Below, in pieces: positions 17,044 to 24,034 of a stretch of DNA of 64,000 bases. The translations under genes were made by a program, and so were the position numbers. The DNA is from Clostridium amylolyticum (GTDB taxonomy: Bacteria > Bacillota > Clostridia > Clostridiales > Clostridiaceae). A model generated the notes under the pieces. It saw nothing but the letters and a program-made list of their open reading frames with translations, searched no databases and was not told the DNA's origin. Location of the stretch: contig NZ_FQZO01000010.1 in NCBI RefSeq assembly GCF_900142075.1, positions 65,403-129,402 of the forward strand, in the 5' to 3' direction. Within the stretch, counting starts at the first letter, position 1, and every line of letters starts with the position of its first letter.

Positions 17044-17325
17044 ATGTGCCAAGAATATAAGCATGAACATCAAGATACTAAAAAAATAATAGATAGAATG
17101 TCTAGAGCCATCGGACATATGGAATCAATTAAAAGAATGATTGAAGAGGGGAGAGATTGCAGTGAGGTTTTGATTCAGCTTTCTGCAGTTCGCTCAGCAA
17201 TTAATAATATTGGCAAAATCGTTTTACAAGATCATATTAATAATTGTGTAGTAGATGCAGTGGAAACAGGAGATAAAGTTGTGCTAGAGAATTTAAACAA
17301 AGCAGTAGATAAGTTCTTAAAGTAA
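17044..17325 (+). CDS. CsoR/FrmR-family metal-sensing repressor
   Basis: The 93-residue all-helical protein has the family core: D-R-M-S-R-A-I-G-H-M-E-S-I-K-R-M-I-E-E-G-R-D-C (first Cys at about residue 39), then Q-L-S-A-V-R-S-A-I and D-H-I-N-N-C. The Cys, His, Cys spacing equals the Cu(I) ligand set of CsoR. Members bind DNA as apo-tetramers and release it on Cu(I), Ni(II), persulfide or formaldehyde. The start ATG follows GGGAGAG. It precedes the transporter gene by 13 bases. Confidence 0.8.
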   Translation: MCQEYKHEHQDTKKIIDRMSRAIGHMESIKRMIEEGRDCSEVLIQLSAVRSAINNIGKIVLQDHINNCVVDAVETGDKVVLENLNKAVDKFLK

Positions 17326-17338
17326 ATAGGGGTGCATC

Positions 17339-18217
17339 ATGTTAAAAGAAAAACATAATTCGGCAATACTTTTGGCAATTCTTGCTGCTGCTTTATATGC
17401 AATTAGTTCACCGGTTTCCAAAATACTTTTAAATAAAGTATCGCCAACCATGATGGCAGCACTTTTATATCTTGGTGCAGGAATTGGAATGTCTATAATA
17501 GGCTTTTATAGAAAGAAAACTGGTAAGATAAAAGAGGAAATGAAAATTACAAAAAAAGAGCTGCCTTATACGGTTGGGATGGTGGTTTTAGATATATTAG
17601 CCCCTATTTTTCTTATGATAGGCTTAACCATGACAACTCCTGCAAATGTGTCTCTACTTAATAACTTTGAAATTGTTGCCACTTCATTAATTGCACTTTT
17701 CATTTTCAAGGAAGTAATAAGTAAAAGATTATGGATTGCTATTATATTGATTACAATTGCCAGTATTGTTCTTTCAATTGAAGATGCTAGCAGTTTCTCT
17801 TTTTCTCTTGGTTCTATTTTTGTTCTATTTGCATCTGTTTGTTGGGGACTTGAAAATAACTGTACCAGAATGTTGTCAGTAAAAGATCCATTACAGGTTG
17901 TAGTCATTAAAGGTTTTGGCTCAGGGGTTGGATCATTACTAATATCTTTTATTCTGAAAGAGACATCGACTGAGGTGTTTTATATATTTGCTACACTTTT
18001 ATTGGGATTTGTTGCTTATGGGTTAAGCATATATTTTTATGTTTATGCACAACGAGAACTGGGGGCAGCTAAAACCAGTGCATATTATGCCATTGCCCCA
18101 TTCATTGGTGTAGTGCTTTCGTTTATTATTATCTCTGATATACCTACCATTTCATTTATTGCTACGTTACTAATTATGATAGTTGGAACTTATTTTGCTT
18201 CAACGGATAATAAATAA
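17339..18217 (+). CDS. EamA/DMT-family transporter
   Basis: The 292-residue protein has ten hydrophobic segments as two EamA repeats (about residues 8-140 and 155-288). Both halves show the typical A-L-L-Y-L/A-P-x-x-G signatures, for example A-Y-Y-A-I-A-P-F-I-G near residue 248. The family exports amino acids, nucleobases or other metabolites. Its position directly after a CsoR-type repressor, under one metal-responsive-looking operator, suggests inducible export, but the inducer and cargo are unknown. The gene is followed by repeat copy B. Confidence 0.8.
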   Translation: MLKEKHNSAILLAILAAALYAISSPVSKILLNKVSPTMMAALLYLGAGIGMSIIGFYRKKTGKIKEEMKITKKELPYTVGMVVLDILAPIFLMIGLTMTTPANVSLLNNFEIVATSLIALFIFKEVISKRLWIAIILITIASIVLSIEDASSFSFSLGSIFVLFASVCWGLENNCTRMLSVKDPLQVVVIKGFGSGVGSLLISFILKETSTEVFYIFATLLLGFVAYGLSIYFYVYAQRELGAAKTSAYYAIAPFIGVVLSFIIISDIPTISFIATLLIMIVGTYFASTDNK

Positions 18218-18261
18218 AAAGATTATTAATATAAATTAGTTAATAGGATTATAAGACATGT

Positions 18262-18362
18262 AGAGGGCTGTACTAAATGTATCTTTAGTATGGTCCTTTT
18301 TATAACATTATTGTTGAAAATATATGTAATATAACCAAAATTAGTATATAATAAAAGTAAAA
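18262..18362 (+). repeat. Terminator-promoter intergenic repeat, copy B
   Basis: GGGCTGTACTAAA pairs with TTTAGTATGGTCC and is followed by TTTTTATAA, giving a terminator for the EamA gene. The second half, with ATATATGTAATATAACC and AGTATATAATAAAAG, matches copy A and supplies a -10 for the next GNAT gene. Differences from copy A are scattered single bases. Confidence 0.7.
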
Positions 18363-18444
18363 TACTTCTGAAAAATATTGTAAAGTAAAGAGAAGTAAAA
18401 TTATTTTATTATAGTTTATATAGACATTTGGAAGGTGATAAGTA

Positions 18445-18888
18445 ATGATAAAACAAGCATCCGTGGATGATGTCAAAATAGTTGCAGAATTGGCCATATT
18501 ATTATGGGAAGACAATGAAATTGATGATTTAGAAAATGAAATAAAAGAATATATTGCTTTAAATAAAGGAATAATTTTCATTTGCTTTGAGGATTCTATG
18601 CCCGTGGGTTTTGCACAGTGTAATTTAAGACATGATTATGTTGAGGGAACAGAAAGCAGTCCTGTTGGATATTTGGAAGGTATCTTTATAAAAAAAGAGT
18701 ATCGTAATAAAGGATTTGCAAAGAAGCTATTGTCCCAATGCGAGCACTGGGCAAAAATACAAGGATGTAATGAATTTGCAAGTGATTGCGAGTTAAATAA
18801 TACAGATAGCTTGAATTTTCATTTACAAGTTGGATTTGAGGAAGCGAATAGAATAATATGCTTTAAGAAAAAGATATGCACATATTGA
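18445..18888 (+). CDS. GNAT family N-acetyltransferase (AAC(6')-I-like)
   Basis: The 147-residue product has V-G-F-A-Q-C-N-L-R-H-D-Y-V-E-G-T near residue 51, then L-E-G-I-F-I-K-K-E-Y-R-N-K-G-F-A-K-K-L, and ends with a F-H-L-Q-V-G-F-E-E motif. This Q-x-x-L-R-x-D-Y-V-E-G pattern is characteristic of AAC(6')-type aminoglycoside 6'-N-acetyltransferases and close relatives. Resistance activity is possible but unproven from sequence alone. The start follows GGAAGGTGAT, downstream of promoter-like repeat B. Confidence 0.7.
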   Translation: MIKQASVDDVKIVAELAILLWEDNEIDDLENEIKEYIALNKGIIFICFEDSMPVGFAQCNLRHDYVEGTESSPVGYLEGIFIKKEYRNKGFAKKLLSQCEHWAKIQGCNEFASDCELNNTDSLNFHLQVGFEEANRIICFKKKICTY

Positions 18889-18914
18889 TTATTAAATTGT
18901 AGGGTGTGAATATA

Positions 18915-19418
18915 TTGACTAGAACTATTACATTAGCTGATGGAAGAAATTTAGAAGTAGAGTGCCTAAGCTGTGCAATTACAAGTGGATTAATAGAGCC
19001 AACAGGTGGAGTTATAGCAGAGACAAAATATTTTCATGTACATCAAGATGTAGCTTATCCAATACCTGGTCTGGTTATTTTGGCTTCGAAGCGGCATTTT
19101 TATTGCATGGATGAACTAACTATTGAAGAACGATTAGAATATATTGAGTTGATATATAGGATTAGAGAAGCACAGAGAAAAATACTTGGAATTGAAAAGG
19201 TGTACTATTTTTATAATGAAGACACAACACATCATTTTCATTTATGGTTGGTTCCCAGGTATGAATGGATGTATGAATTTGGTAAATCTGTTGAGTCGCT
19301 AAGACCAGTATTATTACATGCACGAAATAATTTAAATAATAAAGACAATATGAAGCGAGTAATTGACGCAATTACTAATTTGCGAGAGGAATTAAGAGGG
19401 ATTGAAACTGAGTTTTGA
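18915..19418 (+). CDS. HIT-like protein
   Basis: The 167-residue product matches the HIT (histidine triad) fold. An L-V-I-L-A-S-K-R-H strand-helix (about residues 53-61) is followed by H-H-F-H-L-W-L-V-P-R (about 108-117), a variant of H-x-H-x-H-x-x. HIT proteins are nucleotidyl hydrolases or transferases. The N-terminal C-L-S-C pair could bind zinc, as in some relatives. A TTG at 18915 lies 8 bases after AGGGTG; a GTG at 18906 overlaps that site. Confidence 0.65.
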   Translation: MTRTITLADGRNLEVECLSCAITSGLIEPTGGVIAETKYFHVHQDVAYPIPGLVILASKRHFYCMDELTIEERLEYIELIYRIREAQRKILGIEKVYYFYNEDTTHHFHLWLVPRYEWMYEFGKSVESLRPVLLHARNNLNNKDNMKRVIDAITNLREELRGIETEF

Positions 19419-19440
19419 TTGTAAAGAAGGAGGAAATCTT

Positions 19441-19614
19441 ATGGATTATGTTAAGTATGTTTTAAATATCTTAGCTGTTTTATTTATAGTCATAGTAATT
19501 ACTAAAGTTTGGATGGTAATTGCAAACTATATAAGTGAACAATTTGGGATTGGAAAGTTTTTCTGTAAGCTTATTATGAAAGTAAAAAAACGTAGAACTG
19601 GCATAAAGTCATAA
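19441..19614 (+). CDS. Small membrane protein (57 aa)
   Basis: An AGAAGGAGGAAA site precedes an ATG opening 57 codons. Residues 6-26 are strongly hydrophobic (L-A-V-L-F-I-V-I-V-I), followed by an amphipathic stretch and a basic tail (K-V-K-K-R-R). The shape is a single-span protein with a cationic cytoplasmic end. It begins 22 bases after the HIT gene and may be cotranscribed with it. The function is unknown. Confidence 0.6.
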   Translation: MDYVKYVLNILAVLFIVIVITKVWMVIANYISEQFGIGKFFCKLIMKVKKRRTGIKS

Positions 19615-19659
19615 GCATATAATTGAAGATTTCCTATTATAAGAAAGAGGTAATGTAGC

Positions 19660-20325
19660 ATGAATAATAAAAATATGATATTTGATTTTGATGGTACACT
19701 TGCAGATTCTAAACAATGCAGTGTTCTAGCTACACAACAAGCTTTTAGTGAATTTGGTTTAGTAGAGCCAAGCCCAGAGCTAATTGAACATTATATGGGG
19801 ATACCCATTGAAGTGTCTTTTAAAGAAATGGCAGAAATAGAGTTTACAGAGGAGTCATTTCAAGAACTGCTTATTAACTTTAGAAAAGCGTATAAGGAAC
19901 ATGAAAATGATGCTCTGTCTGTTTTTCCCTATATTCCAAAAGTGCTGGAAAGACTAGTGGAAGATGGTAAACAGCTTTATGTTGTATCCAGTAAAAAATC
20001 TGACGTACTACTACGTAATCTACAAACGCTGAAAATAGACACATACTTTAAAGATATTATTGGATCTGATAAGGTATCGCATTATAAACCACATCCAGCA
20101 GGCATTTTAAAGATAATGGAGCTATATGAATTAAATCATGAAGAAACGGTTATGATAGGTGATGCTATTTTCGACTTACAGATGGCAAAAGCAGCTGGAG
20201 TGAATTCTTGTGGGGTGACCTGGGGAAGTCACAGCAAGGAAAAACTACAAGAAGAGAATCCAACTTTTTTAGTAGATGATGTCAAACAATTACTAGAACT
20301 TGAGATGCATTATTATAGTGCATAA
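19660..20325 (+). CDS. HAD-superfamily hydrolase, phosphoglycolate phosphatase-like
   Basis: The 221-residue protein has the four HAD motifs: D-F-D-G-T-L-A-D-S (residues 8-16, nucleophile Asp), V-V-S-S-K-K (near 107), K-P-H-P-A-G (near 145) and I-G-D-A-I-F-D (near 166). The helical cap lies between motifs I and II, as in Gph/PpaX. These enzymes dephosphorylate small phosphometabolites or pyrophosphate. A GAAAGAGGTAATG start fits. Confidence 0.8.
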   Translation: MNNKNMIFDFDGTLADSKQCSVLATQQAFSEFGLVEPSPELIEHYMGIPIEVSFKEMAEIEFTEESFQELLINFRKAYKEHENDALSVFPYIPKVLERLVEDGKQLYVVSSKKSDVLLRNLQTLKIDTYFKDIIGSDKVSHYKPHPAGILKIMELYELNHEETVMIGDAIFDLQMAKAAGVNSCGVTWGSHSKEKLQEENPTFLVDDVKQLLELEMHYYSA

Positions 20326-20397
20326 GAAAAATAAATTTCATTGCTACTTGTGAGATTATATATTAAGAAGGATTTTTAATAAAAGGGAGAAGGGGAT

Positions 20398-20874
20398 ATG
20401 AAAAAGTCTGCTATTATATACTTAATTTTAATGGCATTAATATTAGGCGGCATTTATAATGCTAACAATGGTGTATTTAAGATAGATAAAAGTAAAATAA
20501 GTACTGTTCTATATGTTTATGAAACAGATAAAAATAAGATGAGTCAATTTAATATGACTAATAATTTGAGCAGAGAAGACATAAATTCTATGGTAGAAAG
20601 CATGAACAATGGCGTTCTAAAACCGGATAAGAATAAAACAGGTAAACAAACATTAGAACATATAGAGATGCTAGCTTTAGGAGATAGATGGTTTAGTATA
20701 TACAAGCAGGATGATGGCAAATTTACTGTAATGTATCAAAGTTATGGGTCTAATTCAGAAAATAGTGAGAAGCAGATTACCATTGATTCAGAAGTATTGA
20801 AAAGTTACTTTGCTGAATTTAGGAAACTGTCTAAAAACTTAAAGCCCATTTCAACTTGGGATATAAAAAAGTAA
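20398..20874 (+). CDS. Membrane-anchored or secreted protein, unrecognised
   Basis: The 158-residue product begins with K-K-S and a hydrophobic segment (residues 4-20, I-I-Y-L-I-L-M-A-L-I-L). A hydrophilic domain rich in Lys, Asn and Ser follows, so it is an N-terminally anchored or exported protein. No family is recognised. Features include E-H-I-E-M-L-A-L-G-D-R-W-F-S and a C-terminal S-T-W-D. It starts after GGGAGAAGGGG and ends just before a strong terminator, closing the accessory block. Confidence 0.5.
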   Translation: MKKSAIIYLILMALILGGIYNANNGVFKIDKSKISTVLYVYETDKNKMSQFNMTNNLSREDINSMVESMNNGVLKPDKNKTGKQTLEHIEMLALGDRWFSIYKQDDGKFTVMYQSYGSNSENSEKQITIDSEVLKSYFAEFRKLSKNLKPISTWDIKK

Positions 20875-20895
20875 GTCTTGTTTTTTATGTATTCA

Positions 20896-20925
20896 CGGCA
20901 CATTTGAATAAATGTGTCGTTTTTT
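20896..20925 (+). terminator. Intrinsic terminator
   Basis: CGGCACATTT pairs with AAATGTGTCG (one G-U) and is followed by TTTTTT. It separates the accessory gene block from the bacteriocin-type locus. Confidence 0.85.
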
Positions 20926-20937
20926 GTTTTGTCAAAA

Positions 20938-20999
20938 TGACAAGTTATGACAGAAATAACATATTTATAATGATAAGATTATATATAATAAGCTTTTTC
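20938..20999 (+). promoter_or_regulatory. Upstream control region, copy 1 (bacteriocin locus)
   Basis: TGACAAGTTATGACA, then AAATAACATATTTATAATG and a -10-like TATATAAT lead into TAATAAGCTTTTTC. The same order of blocks occurs at 22275-22335 and 26657-26717. Here the terminal palindrome seen in the other copies (TAACAAGCTTGTTA) is degenerate. It precedes the decayed transporter relic. Confidence 0.55.
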
Positions 21000-21103
21000 A
21001 AATATTAAAGCGGTAAAGGATAGTTACATGTAAATAAGAGAAACCCATAGAAAGTTGTTCTTAATAGTTAATGTGTAACTAATAGTTAAAGGAGGAGAAG
21101 AAG

Positions 21104-21873
21104 TTGAGAACTATTTATAGAAATATAAAGAACTCTACAGGACTAATAATAATTTTTACCACAATTTTTATGTTTTTTACTTTAGTAGCCACGGCTATAT
21201 TATCTCAAAAGCAATTTAACGAAAACATTGATAGCTTCTTATCTAAAAACTACAGAAGTATATTTATAAATGACCTTAATCCGGAAAATCTTGAAACAAT
21301 TTTTAAGGAACTGTCGAAAAATAAAGGGGCCATAATTTTAGCTAATGATGTATATAATGAAAGTTCAAAATTAACTGCTAAGTGGGTATATTTTAATGAT
21401 AAATTATTTGGTACCCCACCAAAAATGAAAAGTGGAAGATTTTTTAATAGAGAGGACTTTAAATCTAATAATCCTGTAGCCGTTATAGGAGAAAGTTATT
21501 TAAATGAAACCTATGAAGAAAAGGGAGACAAGTATATAAAAATTAATTTACTAGTACTAATATTATTTTATTTAGGTATCTGTTATTGCGCTACACCTAA
21601 CAATAGGAATGATATTGGTGGGGTGGGCAAAATGGAAGTACAATAAATAGTAAATCAGCTAGAGTTAAAGCAGATAGGGAATTTAAAAAAGCAAGACTAA
21701 AGTTATTACTAAAAAACTTAGAATCAAAAGAAGATTTACACTATAAAGTTATTGCTCCAAATAATGAAATAATATTAGAAGGTGTGGTAAAAGGAGATTG
21801 GACTATAGAATTTGAAAAGAGTGACAATGTTTTATATAAGTATAGATATGAGTTGAAATTTACAAATAGGTAA
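21104..21873 (+). pseudogene. Deletion-fused relic of permease and anchored-protein genes
   Basis: The first ~145 codons are nearly identical to the start of the FtsX-like permease at 22938. At about 21531-21546 the sequence switches into the middle of the transmembrane segment of the anchored-protein gene (compare 25919-26320), with N-R-N-D-I-G-G-V shared. A one-base change then shifts the frame, so translation stops at 21646. The remaining anchored-protein homology continues untranslated to the TAA at 21873. About 4 kb (rest of permease 1, permease 2, ATPase) is missing compared with the intact copy. The junction sits in A/T-rich sequence common to both parents. Confidence 0.85.
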
Positions 21874-22442
21874 CAACTATAATTTAAATTTATATAATAC
21901 TAGAAGGACTCCATATTATAGTATTCACCAATGATGGGGGGGATTATGTATATACGTAAATAGCAATAAAGAAAAATAATGTAAATAACCTAGTTAATAT
22001 AATGAAGCTGTAAAATAATGGTGAGCAAATGTTTATGTGGAATTTTCAAAGGGGTTGAATGTTACCGTTGAGAAGTTGAGAACATGGCTCAATGGAGTAA
22101 ATATAAATGAAATTTAATGAAAGTACAATAAAAGAGTTATTAACTTCATTTCAAGAAGAAGGCCGTTATTGGATCTAAAATCACTAAACAGCGAGGAAGT
22201 TTATAACAGATTTGTTCTAGCTTATAAAATAAATTTAGATTTTGAGAAAAATGTCGGTTTTTTATTTTTTTTAATGACAGGTTATAACAAAAATAACATA
22301 TTTGTAGTGGTAACATATATATAACAAGCTTGTTACATGAATTTTTAGTTGTTAACTAAATTGTTACATGCAATTTGGACAAACTAATAGAGAATTATTC
22401 TTAATGGTTAAATCCAAGTTAATATTTAGAAGGAGGGTTTTT
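21874..22442. other. Interval with gene remnants before bacteriocin gene 1
   Basis: No intact gene lies here. Short protein-like stretches occur, notably 22037-22117 (E-F-S-K-G-L-N-V-T-V-E-K-L-R-T-W then stop) and a 23-codon frame from about 22108 with S-T-I-K-E-L-L. A comparable I-K-E-L-L stretch lies near 26480 after the intact anchored-protein gene, so a further decayed gene may once have closed each module. The last ~170 bases are the control region and leader of bacteriocin gene 1. Confidence 0.45.
22275..22335 (+). promoter_or_regulatory. Control region copy 2 with 14-bp palindrome
   Basis: TGACAGGTTATAACA and AAATAACATATTTGTA lead to a TATATAT -10-like run. They are followed by the perfect palindrome TAACAAGCTTGTTA at 22322-22335, at or just after the expected start point. 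The palindrome recurs unchanged at 26704-26717, so it is a strong candidate operator shared by both bacteriocin genes. Confidence 0.65.
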
Positions 22443-22772
22443 ATGAGAAAATTAAAATTAATAGCATGTACACTAGCTTTAGGGCTATTATGCTCTACTC
22501 CATTGGTTGCAAAAGCTAGCTTTACAGATAAGGGGAATAAGGCAACATTTACTTCAACTGGAGTATACGTTTTGGGGTTTACTGGTTCAAATGATGGATA
22601 TGCTGCGGTAGGAGTATATGGAGTTAAATTCGGTAAGACAAAACTTCTTATTTCTGATACTGGCACGAATTGGGCACAAACAAGTACTATTTTTGCACCT
22701 GAATGGGAAAATCCTACTGTTTTTTGCTATCATGATTGTAGAACTGATAGTGCACGTACTGAAGTAAGATAA
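22443..22772 (+). CDS. Lactococcin 972-like secreted bacteriocin candidate 1
   Basis: The 109-residue precursor has a classical Sec signal peptide: R-K-L-K, then L-I-A-C-T-L-A-L-G-L-L, cleavage after A-K-A at about residue 25. The mature ~84 residues are Gly/Thr/Ser-rich, with T-G-S-N-D-G-Y-A-A-V, N-W-A-Q-T-S-T-I and a terminal H-D-C-R segment. This S-x-T/V then W-A-x-x-T layout, Sec export and an adjacent ABC module resemble lactococcin 972, a septum-targeting bacteriocin; direct identity is low, so the call is inference. Two Cys (C-Y-H-D-C) could form a disulfide. It has AGAAGGAGG upstream and a paralogue at 26825. Confidence 0.6.
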   Translation: MRKLKLIACTLALGLLCSTPLVAKASFTDKGNKATFTSTGVYVLGFTGSNDGYAAVGVYGVKFGKTKLLISDTGTNWAQTSTIFAPEWENPTVFCYHDCRTDSARTEVR

Positions 22773-22882
22773 AATCATAAATTAAAAAGGTGGATAACCT
22801 CTAATACTGGATGTTCAACATATTTAATTTGTTAAACTTAAAGAATCATTCTTGATAAAGTTGCAAGACAATATAATGTTAG

Positions 22883-22913
22883 AGGAGGAAAATGAAATGT
22901 TTATTTTCCTCCT
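22883..22913 (+). other. Stem-loop between bacteriocin gene 1 and transporter genes
   Basis: AGGAGGAAAAT and ATTTTCCTCCT form a perfect eleven-pair stem with a nine-base loop and no T-run. It sits between the bacteriocin and permease genes, where many bacteriocin operons have a stability or partial-termination hairpin that keeps transporter expression lower. The stem also contains an AGGAGG sequence. Confidence 0.55.
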
Positions 22914-22937
22914 ATTCCATTAAGAGGAGGGTGGGAG

Positions 22938-24032
22938 TTGAGAACTATTTACAGAAACATAAAGAATTCTACAGGATTAGTAATTATTTTTACTACAATT
23001 TTTATATTTTTTACTTTGGTAGCAACTGTTATACTATCCCAAAGACAATTCAATAAAAATATTGATAGCTTTTTATCTCAAGACTACAAAGAAATATATA
23101 TAAGGGAACTTAATCCAGAAAATATTAAACTGATATTTAATGAACTTTCAAATAATAAAGGAACTATTATTTTATCCAATGATGTATATAATGAAGATTT
23201 AAAATTAACTGCTAAGTGGGTATATTTTAATGATAAATTATTTGGTACCCCACCTAAAATAAAAAGTGGAAGATTTTTTAATATAGAAGACTTTAAATCA
23301 AACAATCCTGTAGCTGTTATAGGAGAAAGTTATTTAGAAGAAACCTATGAAGAAAAAGAAGAAAAATATATAAACTTTAAAGGGATATCCTTTAAGGTAA
23401 TAGGTGTATTTAAAAGTGGAAAGGGATATTTCGATAATAGCTTAATGTTAAATTTTAACGCTTTAGCGGATAATAAACTTAGTGTTAATAATATGCAGTA
23501 TGATAATTATAACGGTAGTGTCATACAAGATCTAAATTCTTTAAAATCTTCTTTTGAGAATTCTGATACTGGAAAATTATTCTCAATAGAAAGTCCTATG
23601 ATGAATACATCAGACCATTTATCAGGAGTTTTAAAGCAGTATAAAAGTTTAATAGATAAATTTATGCTTATGTTAGCAGCCTTAATTCTAAATACCATAT
23701 TAGCAAGTTTTTTCTGGATTCAAAAGAAGACAAAAGAAATTGGTGTTCGCAGGATTTATGGTGCTAGCAACATAAAAATGGTATTTAGTATTATTAAGGA
23801 TTATTTGTCAGTTGTATTTTTTTCAACCATATTAACTGTAATTATAAATCTAGGGTTAAAAAGCTATATTTCAAATATGGATTTAATAAACGTTGCTATG
23901 GATAAAGATTATCTTATAATTATAACACTTTTGTTGATTGTCTTTGCTTCAATATTAGGTTTAATATTTGCCATAATATCTACTTTGGGAATATTAAAAA
24001 GAGAACCATCTGAAATAATTAGGGAGAGATAA
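22938..24032 (+). CDS. FtsX-like ABC permease 1 (bacteriocin module)
   Basis: The 364-residue protein has an N-terminal helix (about residues 10-32), a long MacB-PCD-like extracytoplasmic domain (residues 33-235) and three C-terminal helices (about 240-262, 290-315 and 325-350). These include a G-V-R-R-I-Y-G-A-S FtsX motif near residue 270. It starts with TTG after GGAGGGTGGGAG. It forms an operon with the next three genes. Paired with permease 2 it would make a heterodimeric transporter, matching the half-size architecture of bacteriocin-associated immunity transporters. Confidence 0.8.
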   Translation: MRTIYRNIKNSTGLVIIFTTIFIFFTLVATVILSQRQFNKNIDSFLSQDYKEIYIRELNPENIKLIFNELSNNKGTIILSNDVYNEDLKLTAKWVYFNDKLFGTPPKIKSGRFFNIEDFKSNNPVAVIGESYLEETYEEKEEKYINFKGISFKVIGVFKSGKGYFDNSLMLNFNALADNKLSVNNMQYDNYNGSVIQDLNSLKSSFENSDTGKLFSIESPMMNTSDHLSGVLKQYKSLIDKFMLMLAALILNTILASFFWIQKKTKEIGVRRIYGASNIKMVFSIIKDYLSVVFFSTILTVIINLGLKSYISNMDLINVAMDKDYLIIITLLLIVFASILGLIFAIISTLGILKREPSEIIRER

Positions 24033-24034
24033 TT

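Noticed and set aside
1..20900. Integron with attC cassettes
   Set aside because: No integrase gene and no recurrent attC-like imperfect palindromes follow each gene; only two to four copies of a terminator-promoter repeat were seen.
22364..22778. Opposite-strand frames across bacteriocin gene 1 as an antisense antitoxin
   Set aside because: No start signal, hydrophobic span or conserved counterpart at the paralogous gene 26825-27160 was seen.
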